This document shows positions 38,770-46,830 of a DNA stretch of 64,000 bases, piece by piece. Each line of letters opens with the position of its first letter. Within the stretch, counting starts at the first letter, position 1. The stretch covers positions 62,001 to 126,000 of the forward strand of contig CBDDBU010000024.1 of the NCBI GenBank assembly GCA_965226045.1. The letters run 5' to 3'. Origin of the DNA: CBDDBU01 sp965226045. Its GTDB lineage: Bacteria > Pseudomonadota > Alphaproteobacteria > VGEJ01. The notes beneath the pieces are model-generated. The model saw nothing but the letters and a program-made list of their open reading frames with translations. It was not told where the DNA came from and did not search any database. The position numbers were made by a program, and so were the translations under genes.

Positions 38770-40158
38770 TCAACTGGGTGGTGCGGCCATCGGCCACCAG
38801 CTGCCATGGAACGTCAGCGGAATCGCCTGGGTTAACTGCACGCGGACCCGAGGTGTGAGCGTCCGCGCATCCAACACGGCCACGTGGCTGCGCGCCGTGT
38901 GGCTGTCGTAGACCAGGGTGAGCACCGAGCCACCGTTTTCGCGCCCGGTCTGGCTTTGCGCCAGCACCGGCTCCGAGCAGAGTTCTCCGGGCGCGAAGGT
39001 GTGGTGGCGCACGGCGCCGTCTTCGTCGATGCGGCTGATCTGGAAGTGCATCACGCCATCGACATAGCGGCTGCTTTGCCGCCAGATGTGCTGGTGGCGA
39101 CCGCCCGCGACCTGCTCCGCGATTCGCGGGTACTCGCAATGCCCGTCCCATAGCGGAGCCGAGCGCAGCTTCTTCTTCGCGAGATCGATCCGGGCCCGGT
39201 GCAGCTCGCCGTGGACATGGGCGCTGGGGTCCGTCCACGACAGTTCGGTGCCGTCTCCGAGCGCCCCCAACAAGCGGCTGTCCGGGTAGCGGACATAGTC
39301 GACGACGATCTCTCCCCGGTCTTCAAAGGCGCCGGCAAAGTGAAACTGGCAGAAGGGATCGGTGCGAAAGCGGATCGGACGGTCGGGGGTGTTGATCGGC
39401 ACCACGATGACCTCGGTTCCATCGGACGGGGTCCACTTGAAATTGTCAGTGAACGACCGCAGCGCCATCATCATCCGCCACACGACCAGGCGCACCGGTG
39501 AGACGAAGAGCACCAGATGCTTGTCGGTGGCGATTGAAGTCATGCAGCAGCACCGGGCGGGACAACGGGATCCGGCCCAGAAACCGGGCCGGCCCGTCGT
39601 CGGGCAGCGCGAACAACGTCAGTGTGGTCTGCTTCCCGTAGGACATGCCGAAGTTGTAAAGCGTGCGGCGACGGGCCACCCGATGTGGATGGGCCGAGAA
39701 TGTCGTCGCAACGACGCCGCCCAGATCGGACTCGCCGATTGTGCGCAAGGAGTCAGGGTCGAGTTGAGTGGGCCTGCCGCCCTCGTTCAACGCTTACAAC
39801 GCCCCCCGCCACTCGACCACGTGGGTGTTGGCGGTGTTCTTGAGCCGACCGGTGAGCATCCGGCGCACCCGGGTGGGCCAGGGCGCCGCGAAGCTGCTGA
39901 GGTGTCGGCCCGCCGCGCGCTCTCCCCGCAATCCGGCGCTCTCGATCACCCGTGCCGCCGCGAGCGCGCCACCATCGGCGAACCAGATCGCCGTGATCGC
40001 GCCGTCGCCCTCGAACAGGTGGTCATAGTGGCGTGCGAATTGTTCGAGGATGCCCGGACCGTTCCGGTACAGCGTGCCGCGAAGATGTACGGGGAGGGTG
40101 CCCTCGACCTGGACGGGCTCGAAGCCGTGCTCGCGGGGGGCGGTGCGGGCGCGTTCAT
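38770..40158 (-). pseudogene. Carotenoid oxygenase (RPE65 family), three disruptions
   Basis: The order is family-like throughout: PVHLRGTLYRNGPGI, DGDGA-like FEGDGAITAIWF, ANTHVVEWRGAL, then TAA at 39794-39796, in-frame ALNEGGRPTQLDP, TLYNFGMSYGK and VLLHDF, a one-base shift near 39528-39535, and TDKHLVLFVSPVRL to VWRMMMALRSF and FHFAGAFED. The start ATG 40158 overlaps the DUF2239 stop as ATGA, but a shift in the run of six G/C at 40135-40140 is needed to enter the homologous frame. Intact enzymes are iron-dependent alkene-cleaving dioxygenases. Confidence 0.82.
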
Positions 40159-40820
40159 CGCGACGTGTTGGGGGGGCGTGGCGCGGGCGCCGTTTGCTCG
40201 CCAGGCGGAACACTGGCACCCGACGGGTCGCTGTGCCGCGCCCGCTTCGTGAACCGTTCCAGTTGTTCGCGGATACCAATGGGCCACCCTGAGACGAGTT
40301 GAGCGAAGGTGTCGAAATCCTGAGCGAAAAGCGCGCGCGTGGCCTCTTCGAAGTCCGGTTGGTCACCGGCGATATCCCACATGAAACAGTGCGCGGCATC
40401 GATCGCCTGGCGGGTCTCCTCGTGGGGCGCGCCCTCTTTTCGGGCCGCGTCGACCAGTTTGCGCAGGGTCGCCGAAGTGCCGCCGCGCTTTGCGGCGAGC
40501 CAACGCCACTGGTGCGGCAGGAGCGACACCTCGCGCGAGACGACCCCGAGTTTGGGCCTGCCCGGCCCCCTTCGTTTGGCGGATTCTTGGGGTGGCGGCG
40601 CGACCATGGGGTGGGCCGCGAGCTTGGCCAAGACCGCCGCCTCGTCGCCAGTGAAATCAATGTCCACCGGACGCCCGGTCTCATGGTCGAACACCGCCAC
40701 GCGCTCTTGCTCGCCCTGATCGAGCCGAGCCTTGCAGCGGCGCGCAACGTCGGCCGGCGCGCCTCGTGCGATGACGACGGTGCCGGCGAAGGCCACGAAT
40801 ATTTTAGGTGTGGTGCTCAT
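40155..40820 (-). CDS. DUF2239 family protein
   Basis: 221 residues from ATG 40820. Family features are FVAFAGTVVIARG near the N terminus, VAVFDHETGRPVDIDFTG, and the central RRGPGRPKLGVVSREVSLL plus HQWRWLAAKRGGTSATLRKL, an arginine-rich, possibly DNA-contacting segment. Function unknown. It is translationally coupled to the carotenoid oxygenase remnant and preceded by a promoter with two matching palindromes. A role as its own repressor is possible but only inferred from the RGRPKLG-like basic motif and the operators. Confidence 0.8.
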   Translation of the reverse strand: MSTTPKIFVAFAGTVVIARGAPADVARRCKARLDQGEQERVAVFDHETGRPVDIDFTGDEAAVLAKLAAHPMVAPPPQESAKRRGPGRPKLGVVSREVSLLPHQWRWLAAKRGGTSATLRKLVDAARKEGAPHEETRQAIDAAHCFMWDIAGDQPDFEEATRALFAQDFDTFAQLVSGWPIGIREQLERFTKRARHSDPSGASVPPGEQTAPAPRPPNTSR

Positions 40821-40879
40821 CCGGCTAGTATTAGCCGGGTAAAATAGGATGTCAATATTACCCGGCTAATAATAGCCGG
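40821..40879 (-). promoter_or_regulatory. Leaderless promoter with paired palindromic operators for DUF2239 gene
   Basis: Reading on the minus strand, TTGACA (plus 40850-40855) is separated by 17 bases from AATACT (plus 40827-40832), and the start ATG at 40820 lies six bases beyond, where transcription should begin. No Shine-Dalgarno fits, so a leaderless mRNA is expected. Two 18-base palindromes CCGGCTA-N4-TAGCCGG lie at 40821-40838 (over the -10 region) and 40862-40879 (upstream of -35), centred 41 bases apart, about four helical turns. Confidence 0.65.
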
Positions 40880-40892
40880 GGTCGCCCGTGGC

Positions 40893-41324
40893 CTATGCCG
40901 CCACCGTGACCTTGTCGCCGGCCTCGATGACCTCCCGCGGCCTCTCCACACCCTCGAAAGTCACTTCGATCTCGATTCCCTGGGGATCGTGAAAGAAGAT
41001 TTGGTAGAGCTCGATATCCGGCAAGTTGGCCTCCCGGTAGGCCACCCCGAGCTTCTCCAGGTGAGCCTTGAAGCCGTCGCCCCCGCGCGCGGTGAAGGCG
41101 AAGTGATTGAACGCGGCGCTGCCTTCGCCAACATCCTCCTCAAAGGCAATGACATGGACGCGCGGCTTGCCATCGGCGGGATAGAGCCATATCCCCTTGA
41201 CCCGGTCCGCGATCGACGGGGGTCGAAAGCCCACTTCAAGCCCGAGAACATCGCAATAGAACTTACGGGTCGCCTCCAGATCGTTGGTCGAGATCGTTAC
41301 ATGATCGAGCGTGTTCATTTCCAT
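40893..41324 (-). CDS. VOC (glyoxalase/dioxygenase) superfamily protein
   Basis: 143 residues with one VOC module pair: LDHVTISTNDLEATRKFYCDVLGLEVG, FNHFAFTARGGDGFKAHLEKLG and IFFHDPQGIEIEVTFE. Metal ligands are expected from H in LDHV, H in FNHF and E in IEVTF. Substrates range from methylglyoxal to antibiotics or catechols; none can be assigned. It is upstream of the DUF2239 gene on the same strand. Confidence 0.85.
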   Translation of the reverse strand: MEMNTLDHVTISTNDLEATRKFYCDVLGLEVGFRPPSIADRVKGIWLYPADGKPRVHVIAFEEDVGEGSAAFNHFAFTARGGDGFKAHLEKLGVAYREANLPDIELYQIFFHDPQGIEIEVTFEGVERPREVIEAGDKVTVAA

Positions 41325-41505
41325 TGCCGCCTCCTAACCGCTTGGCCTTGGGATATCGAGCGATGGTAGGGAGGAGCGAGCGGCGCGGCAATGATCCAGG
41401 TTAGAAGGCGCGTCAAGGAAACCCGAATAGCGCTGACGAGCGTCTCGTCATGGCCTAGGCTCCGCTGTCGTCCCCGCCATTGGCGGCACACCTGGGAGCC
41501 AGCAC

Positions 41506-41991
41506 ATGACCGAGACCACTTTGCAACAGCAAGTCGAGCGCCTCACGTCCATCGAGGCGATCAAGGACCTCAAGGCCCGGTACTGCGCCTTCTGCGACGA
41601 CGGCTACGATGCCGATGGAATCTGTTCGGTGTTCGTGCCCGACGGCGTGTTCGACGGCGGCGAGGAGTTCGGGGTCCACCAGGGACACGCCGCGATTCAC
41701 ACGTTTTTCAGCGGCGTCTCGAGCCAGATCACGTTCGCCGCGCACTTGGTGCTGAACCCGGTCATCTCGGTCGATGGCGATCGCGCGAACGCCAAGTGGT
41801 GGCTGTTGATGCCCTGTACCCTTCGCGACGAGGGCGGGCAGTCGGAAGGGCGTTGGCTGGTATCTCAGTACAACGACGACATGGTGCGCCGCGACGGGGT
41901 GTGGCGGTTTCAGGCGGTGCGCGCGGTCGTCCGGTTTTTCGTCCCCCATCTCGAAGACTGGGCCGAGCGGACCATCGCCCGCGACGGCTAA
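41506..41991 (+). CDS. SnoaL/NTF2-like protein
   Basis: 161 residues with the alpha+beta cone fold pattern: TSIEAIKDLKARYCAFCDDG, a VFVPDGVFDGG strand, HAAIHTFFSG and the C-terminal YNDDMVRRDGVWRFQ. Members act as isomerases, dehydratases or unlinked small-molecule hydrolases. It precedes a D-2-hydroxyacid dehydrogenase by 21 bases, so the pair probably forms an operon. Confidence 0.82.
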   Translation: MTETTLQQQVERLTSIEAIKDLKARYCAFCDDGYDADGICSVFVPDGVFDGGEEFGVHQGHAAIHTFFSGVSSQITFAAHLVLNPVISVDGDRANAKWWLLMPCTLRDEGGQSEGRWLVSQYNDDMVRRDGVWRFQAVRAVVRFFVPHLEDWAERTIARDG

Positions 41992-42012
41992 GCGCCTGAG
42001 CGAGGGACGACA

Positions 42013-42975
42013 ATGGACTGCCAGCAGACCACCATCCACTTCGCCCATGCCGCCTATCAACTGTCGACGACGTTCTCGCGTCGCGACGCGGGCGTGCCGC
42101 ACTTCCAGACTTGGACGCCTGAGGATACGCGCGCCCGGGTCGCCGAGGCCGAGGTCCTGGTCATCTCGGGCTTATGGCACAACGATCTGCTCGCGGACGC
42201 CCACCGGCTGCGCTTTATCCAGTCATGCGCCGCTGGTTTCGACCAGTTCGACCAGGACGCGATCCGGGCGAACGGCGTGCGCCTCGCCCATGCCGGCGGC
42301 GCCAACGTCAATGCGGTGAGCGATCACGCCCTGGCGCTGGTCTTGGCGCTCACCCGCCAGCTCCATACCGGGCGCGACAATCAGCGCGCACAACACTGGC
42401 GGGGCATGATCTCCGAGGTAGCGCGGCGCGAGGAAGAGCTCCCCGGCAAGATCATGCTCATCATTGGCCTCGGCAAGATTGGCGGGCGCATCGCCCGGCT
42501 CGCGAGCGCGTTCGGCATGACGGTGATCGGCGTGAAGCGGGACACGGCGGCGCCGATCGACCATGTCGACGAGCTTCATACGCCGGACGCTCTGCTAGAG
42601 CTGCTGCCCCGCGCTGATTTCACCGTGCTCGCCTGCCCCCTCACGCCAGCGACCCGCGATATCATCGATGCCGACGCATTGGCGGCGCTGGGGCCCTCGT
42701 CGTACCTGGTCAACGTCGCCCGTGGCGGCTGCGTCGATGAGCAGGCGTTGATCGACGCCTTGCGCAGCCGATCCATTGCTGGCGCCGGCATCGACGTTGT
42801 GGGGGAGGAGCCGCTTGGCCCCGATTCGCCGCTGTGGTCGCTCGAGAACTGCCTCCTCACGCCGCACACCGCCGGCGAGACCCGCAAGTACGAGGACAAC
42901 GTCCTCGATATTCTGACCGAGAACCTCGACCGCCTGTCGCGGCGCGCCGACCCGCTGCGCAATCAGGTCGTTTGA
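42013..42975 (+). CDS. D-2-hydroxyacid dehydrogenase
   Basis: 320 residues. The NAD site is IIGLGKIGGRIARLASAFG. Downstream are the family blocks ADFTVLACPLTPATRDII, YLVNVARGGCVDEQALIDAL (arginine) and the catalytic Glu/His in GIDVVGEEPLG and LLTPHTAGET. It reduces 2-keto acids to D-2-hydroxy acids or the reverse; close substrate is unclear. Ends just before the IS6-associated gene remnants. Confidence 0.9.
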   Translation: MDCQQTTIHFAHAAYQLSTTFSRRDAGVPHFQTWTPEDTRARVAEAEVLVISGLWHNDLLADAHRLRFIQSCAAGFDQFDQDAIRANGVRLAHAGGANVNAVSDHALALVLALTRQLHTGRDNQRAQHWRGMISEVARREEELPGKIMLIIGLGKIGGRIARLASAFGMTVIGVKRDTAAPIDHVDELHTPDALLELLPRADFTVLACPLTPATRDIIDADALAALGPSSYLVNVARGGCVDEQALIDALRSRSIAGAGIDVVGEEPLGPDSPLWSLENCLLTPHTAGETRKYEDNVLDILTENLDRLSRRADPLRNQVV

Positions 42976-43062
42976 GAATGCCCTGACATCACGCTCGAAG
43001 GTCGCCGACACGTCGCGCCCCAGGGTTCGCAGGTGGACGTAGAGCGGAAAGCCGGGGCAACA

Positions 43063-43356
43063 TCACGAAGTTATGCCGCCGAGCTCCTGCCGAATGGTTA
43101 GTTCTTCTCCCTCTTCATACTGAAGAGAATCTCCTGCGATGATATGTGCAGAACCCTTAAGGCATTCCAGCAAGGACGGGTGGGGGAAGATCGACTCTAA
43201 TATGTAGTTATAAGGGAGGTTCCGTTCGATCATGATCGCCGCAGCGCCAACAATCGCATCCGCGTTCGGGCCCACCGCGCGAACGCCGAGAATTAGATCG
43301 TCACCCGGAGGGCCGACAATAAGCTTCACGAATCCGATCGGCGGCTGAATGGGCAT
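43063..43356 (-). pseudogene. C-terminal fragment of a pyridine nucleotide-disulfide oxidoreductase
   Basis: 97 codons covering the dimerisation domain: GFVKLIVGPPGDDLILGVRA, AAIMIERNLPYNYILESI and the catalytic His-Glu block FPHPSLLECLKG. This is the last fifth of a lipoamide dehydrogenase or mercuric-reductase-like flavoprotein. Everything upstream is missing because the IS6-family element begins at the next base (43357). Confidence 0.8.
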
Positions 43357-44155
43357 TGTCAGAGTAAGCCATGTTGGCCTGCGAAGGCCGCCGTGCTGAG
43401 GTCATCAGGCCGCCAGGTGTCGACACTCAGCCAGCGCGGCGGAGCGGTTTTGCTTGAAAGTGTCACGGCGGTTCAGGTGACGGTCTTGACTGAAGTGATT
43501 GTGGATCGAGGCGTGGACGGCGGCGAGCTTTTGAAGAGTCTTGGCGTCCCGGAATTTTGCCATTGCTCGCTCTCGTCGTCGGAAGGGTTGATGCGAGTTT
43601 TCGGCTCTGTTGTTGAGCCACCGCCCACACTCCTGAGACGAGGCATTCCCGATCAACACCATCGCGGCCCGGTATGAGGGCAGCCGGTCGGCCACGATGG
43701 CCTTCGGCCGCCCGTAGCGCTTCATCGTCCGCTTCAAGAACTTCAGCGCGGCCCCACGATCTCGACGTTTTGTCGCGAAGGCATCGAGCACCTCGCCTTC
43801 GTGATCCACCGCGCGCCAGAGGTAGTGCGCCTCCCCGTTTATCTTCACAAACACCTCATCGAGGTGCCAGCGCCAACGGGAGTAGCATTGATCCGGCTTC
43901 ACTCGGCGCCTCCTGATCTCCGCAGCGAACATTGGACCGAACCGGTTCCACCAGAACCGCACGGTTTCGTGACAGATATCGATACCGCGCTCGAACAAGA
44001 GATCCTCTACCTGCCTGAGCGACAACGGATAGCGGACATACATCATCACCGCCAGGCGGATCACCTCGGGCGAGCTGTTGAAGTATCGGAAGGGATTCTT
44101 CATCGGCCGACACTACGGATCGCCCCCGCCCGGCTCAAGCCGATTTTCTCTGACA
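43357..44155. mobile_element. IS6-family insertion sequence, complete
   Basis: 799 bases bounded by inverted ends TGTCAGAG (43357) and CTCTGACA (44155), enclosing one DDE transposase. No 8-base target duplication is visible: ATGGGCAT on the left, GTGCTCCA on the right. Different broken genes flank the two sides, consistent with replicative co-integration or deletion by IS6 rather than a simple insertion. Confidence 0.85.
43405..44103 (-). CDS. IS6-family transposase
   Basis: 232 residues. The N terminus FRYFNSSPEVIRLAVMMYVR with the zinc-independent helix-turn-helix RQVEDLLFERGIDICHETVR leads into the DDE core: WHLDEVFVKINGE, IVADRLPSYRAAM and the ENSHQPFRRRERAM segment supplying the final Glu. 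Complete and probably active. The partial copy at 54557 encodes the same C terminus with a few substitutions. Confidence 0.92.
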   Translation of the reverse strand: MKNPFRYFNSSPEVIRLAVMMYVRYPLSLRQVEDLLFERGIDICHETVRFWWNRFGPMFAAEIRRRRVKPDQCYSRWRWHLDEVFVKINGEAHYLWRAVDHEGEVLDAFATKRRDRGAALKFLKRTMKRYGRPKAIVADRLPSYRAAMVLIGNASSQECGRWLNNRAENSHQPFRRRERAMAKFRDAKTLQKLAAVHASIHNHFSQDRHLNRRDTFKQNRSAALAECRHLAA

Positions 44156-44350
44156 GTGCTCCACGGCGGTCGCGGCGCTGGCGATGCCGGTCATGTTGTG
44201 ATGCTCGGCCAGCCAGTAGCGGGTGAAGCCCCATCTCTCGGCGTGGCGCGCCAGATCCAGCGTATTCGCGAGCGCGAGGGCGGCGTTTCCCTCCTCGTTG
44301 ATGGGCGAAAGATCGAGAACGGACAGCGGTGGCAGGTGCGGCTCGGTCAT
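44156..44350 (-). pseudogene. N-terminal fragment of a luciferase-like (LLM) monooxygenase
   Basis: From ATG 44350 the frame gives [33 protein letters not shown] and MTGIASAAT, the conserved first 65 residues of MsnO8-type LLM flavin-dependent oxidoreductases, then runs into the IS6-family end at 44155. The remainder of the gene is absent here. A C-terminal part of a related protein lies at the right window edge. Confidence 0.78.
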
Positions 44351-44435
44351 TGGGCTTCACACCTGTGTCCAATTTCCTCGACGGCGTCGGGCCGGCGCGG
44401 CCGATAGTAGCCCGTCGCCATGCCGCGCGGCCGGC

Positions 44436-44591
44436 TCAATCTGGTCCCGGCGGGCCGAAGCCCTCGTCCTCGCCCGCGACCTCGCGCGCCAGCTCCGCGA
44501 TGCTGCGGGCGAGCCGTTCGCCGTAGCCGCGATGATAGGCGGCGACGAAGCTGAGCCGTGGTAGCGGGCGGTCGGTCGGGATCCAGATCAT
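44436..44591 (-). pseudogene. Unrecognised coding remnant between LLM fragment and CoA operon
   Basis: ATG 44591 opens 51 codons with protein-like composition (MIWIPTDRPLPRLSFVAAYH, GERLARSIAELAREVAGED), and the frame is open for about 17 codons upstream. It resembles the C-terminal end of a larger gene. No family is recognised. The rest of 44356-44756 shows no convincing gene, but must hold the operon promoter. Confidence 0.25.
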
Positions 44592-44756
44592 TGGCGGGCT
44601 GAGGGAGTTCGCAGCCCGTTGGTGAGGGGCGCCGCCTCAGGGCCGGGCTGCCGCCCTTGCGCCCTGGCCCTTGGTGCGGGCAGTGTAAGCGCTCCGCCGC
44701 CGTCGCTCCGAAGGGGTTGACGGCCACGGGGTCGGCACTGCTTGGGATGATTGGCC

Positions 44757-46028
44757 ATGGCGGAAAGACGCGCGTCCACGCTGGGTGGAACAAACGATCC
44801 GCTGCCCATGAACGACCTACCGGCTGTTACGCCGGGTCACGGGCTCGATCTGCTCGGCGGCGTCTTGGTGGTCGACATGACCACTTCGATCGCGGGACCC
44901 TACGCCACGATGCTGCTCGCGGATTTTGGCGCTCGGGTGGTGAAGATCGAGCGGCCTTCCGGCGGAGACGATTCGCGCGGTTGGGGACCGCCGTTTCTTG
45001 GCGATCAGTCCCTCTGGTTTTTGTCGGTGAACCGCAACAAGGAGAGTGTGGCGCTCGACATCGCCAGCCCCGAGGGATACGCAGTCCTGCTGGAACTCAT
45101 AGAGCACGCCGACGTGGTCGTAACCAATCAGCCGCCGCGCGTCCAGGCCAAGTTGGGGACCGACTTTCAGACGCTCAAGGCGGTAAAGGACGATCTCGTA
45201 TTCGCATCGATCACGGGCTTCGGATTGACCGGCTCTCGGGCCGACGGTGTCTGCTACGACCTCATCGCCGAGGGATACTCGGGCGTCATGGATCTTACCG
45301 GCGGGCCGGACTCCGAGCCGCAAAAGCTGGCCGTGCCGGCGGCCGACATGCTGGCGGGGCAGGACGCTGCCATGGCAGTCATGGCTGCCTTGGTCGAGCG
45401 TGGGCGCGGCAGGCGGCAACGGCTGATCGATGTCTCGCTCGTGGAGAGCATGACCCGGTTCTTATCCTGCCGTATCGTTCCTTATCTTGGCTCGGGCGAG
45501 GTGCCGCGCCGTTCCGGCGGCAAGAACAGTCCCATCGCGATCTACCAGGCTTTCGAGACGACCGATGAGCCCATCACCCTGGGCCTTGGAACGGACGCGA
45601 TCTGGCATCGGTTCTGGAAGGCCGTCGGCAAACCGGAATACGGACTATCCGAGACGTACGCGACAAACACCGGTCGACGCGCTGGTCGTGAGGCGATCAT
45701 CACCGAGATCCAGGCGGTTCTGCGGCGCCGCTCGCGGAAGTATTGGCTCAGGGTCTTCGCTGAGAACCGAATCCCAGCAGGGCCCATCAATCGAGTCGAC
45801 GAAGCGGTCGAGGATGCCACTCTGCGTGAGCGCGGCCTCTTCTTCCGGCTCCGTGACGCCAGCGGGGCGGTGCCTCAGGTGGGGTTGGGGATCCATATCA
45901 ACGGCCACGCCGCCGTGCCGCGCTCGCTGCCGCCCAGACTCGGGCAACATACCCGCCGCGTGTGCCGTGAATTGCTGGGATACTCTGAAGAACGAGTCTC
46001 TGAGCTTGAGCAAGCCGGCGTGATCTGA
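44757..46028 (+). CDS. Family III CoA transferase (CaiB/BaiF), first gene of the catabolic operon
   Basis: About 423 residues from ATG 44757; ATG 44808 is a reasonable alternative because homology starts at GGVLVVDMTTSIAGPYATML. Further family blocks are FLSVNRNKESVALDI, ITGFGLTGSRA and the active-site aspartate in CYDLIAEGYSGVMD. It should move CoA between carboxylic acids, activating the growth substrate or recycling CoA from a product. It begins a run of ten same-strand genes with gaps of 16 bases or fewer. Confidence 0.9.
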   Translation: MAERRASTLGGTNDPLPMNDLPAVTPGHGLDLLGGVLVVDMTTSIAGPYATMLLADFGARVVKIERPSGGDDSRGWGPPFLGDQSLWFLSVNRNKESVALDIASPEGYAVLLELIEHADVVVTNQPPRVQAKLGTDFQTLKAVKDDLVFASITGFGLTGSRADGVCYDLIAEGYSGVMDLTGGPDSEPQKLAVPAADMLAGQDAAMAVMAALVERGRGRRQRLIDVSLVESMTRFLSCRIVPYLGSGEVPRRSGGKNSPIAIYQAFETTDEPITLGLGTDAIWHRFWKAVGKPEYGLSETYATNTGRRAGREAIITEIQAVLRRRSRKYWLRVFAENRIPAGPINRVDEAVEDATLRERGLFFRLRDASGAVPQVGLGIHINGHAAVPRSLPPRLGQHTRRVCRELLGYSEERVSELEQAGVI

Positions 46029-46044
46029 ACGGAGGCCGGGAGCG

Positions 46045-46824
46045 GTGTCGTTCAATACCATCCTCTACGAAGAGCGCGGCCCTGTCGCCACGCTGACCCT
46101 GAACCGGCCCGACGACGGCAACATGTTCACGGCCGACATGTGTCACGAGATCCGTAATTGTATCAACGAGATCCGGCGCGAGACGCGGACTCGCGTCCTC
46201 GTCATTACCGGTGCGGGCGAAAAGTTCTTCTGCATCGGCGGGCGCAAGGGGGGTCTGGAGGACACCCGCCTCTACGCCGGCGTTCTTCCCACGCTCGAGA
46301 TGTACGAGGCGATCGACCGTCTACAGAAGCCGGTGATCGCCAGCGTCAACGGCTCCGCCGTCGGCGGGGGCAATGTCCTGCAGATGGTCTGCGATCTGAC
46401 GATCGCGAAGGCGAGCGCGATCTTTCGCCAAGTCGGCCCGATGATGGGGTCGTTCGATGCCGGCTACGGTACTTGGTACCTTGAGGATCTCGTCGGCAAG
46501 AAGAAGGCGAAGGAGATGTGGTATTGCAACCATAAAATCCCCGCCGAGGAGGCGCTGCGTATCGGGCTCATCAACCGCGTCGTGCCGGATGATCTGCTGC
46601 GACAGGAGACCAGGAACTTCGCCTTCGAGGTGGCCGCGCGCGGAAGCTTCGCTCTGGCCTCGGTCAAGGCTGCCTTCAACGCGCGCCACGGAGGGGTCTC
46701 CGGCCTGGCGCGAATGGCGCACGACCTTTTGTTGCGCGGTTATCTGGACGGCAGCGAGTCGAAGGAGCTGGGGGCGGCCTTCGCGGACCGCCGGGAGCCC
46801 GATCCGACGAAGTTTGGAAAATAG
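46045..46824 (+). CDS. BadI/MenB-like crotonase, possible ring-opening hydrolase
   Basis: 259 residues, GTG start with GGAGG upstream. The crotonase fold is clear: oxyanion glycines in NGSAVGGGNVLQM, then FRQVGPMMGSFDAGYGTWYL and GKKKAKEMWYCNHKI. This GSFDAGYG block is the signature shared by dihydroxynaphthoyl-CoA synthase and 2-ketocyclohexanecarboxyl-CoA hydrolase (BadI), not by ordinary enoyl-CoA hydratases. No other menaquinone gene is near, so cleavage of a cyclic 3-oxoacyl-CoA is the better guess. The inference rests on motif and context. Confidence 0.82.
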   Translation: MSFNTILYEERGPVATLTLNRPDDGNMFTADMCHEIRNCINEIRRETRTRVLVITGAGEKFFCIGGRKGGLEDTRLYAGVLPTLEMYEAIDRLQKPVIASVNGSAVGGGNVLQMVCDLTIAKASAIFRQVGPMMGSFDAGYGTWYLEDLVGKKKAKEMWYCNHKIPAEEALRIGLINRVVPDDLLRQETRNFAFEVAARGSFALASVKAAFNARHGGVSGLARMAHDLLLRGYLDGSESKELGAAFADRREPDPTKFGK

Positions 46825-46830
46825 GAGCCG

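Noticed and set aside
42976..43062. Minus-strand frame with protein-like residues between the hydroxyacid dehydrogenase and the flavoprotein fragment
   Set aside because: It continues antisense through the dehydrogenase gene, so its openness is probably a by-product of high GC.
46045..46824. Menaquinone synthase MenB as the identity of the crotonase
   Set aside because: The motif would allow it, but no other menaquinone genes are present and all neighbours are CoA catabolic genes.
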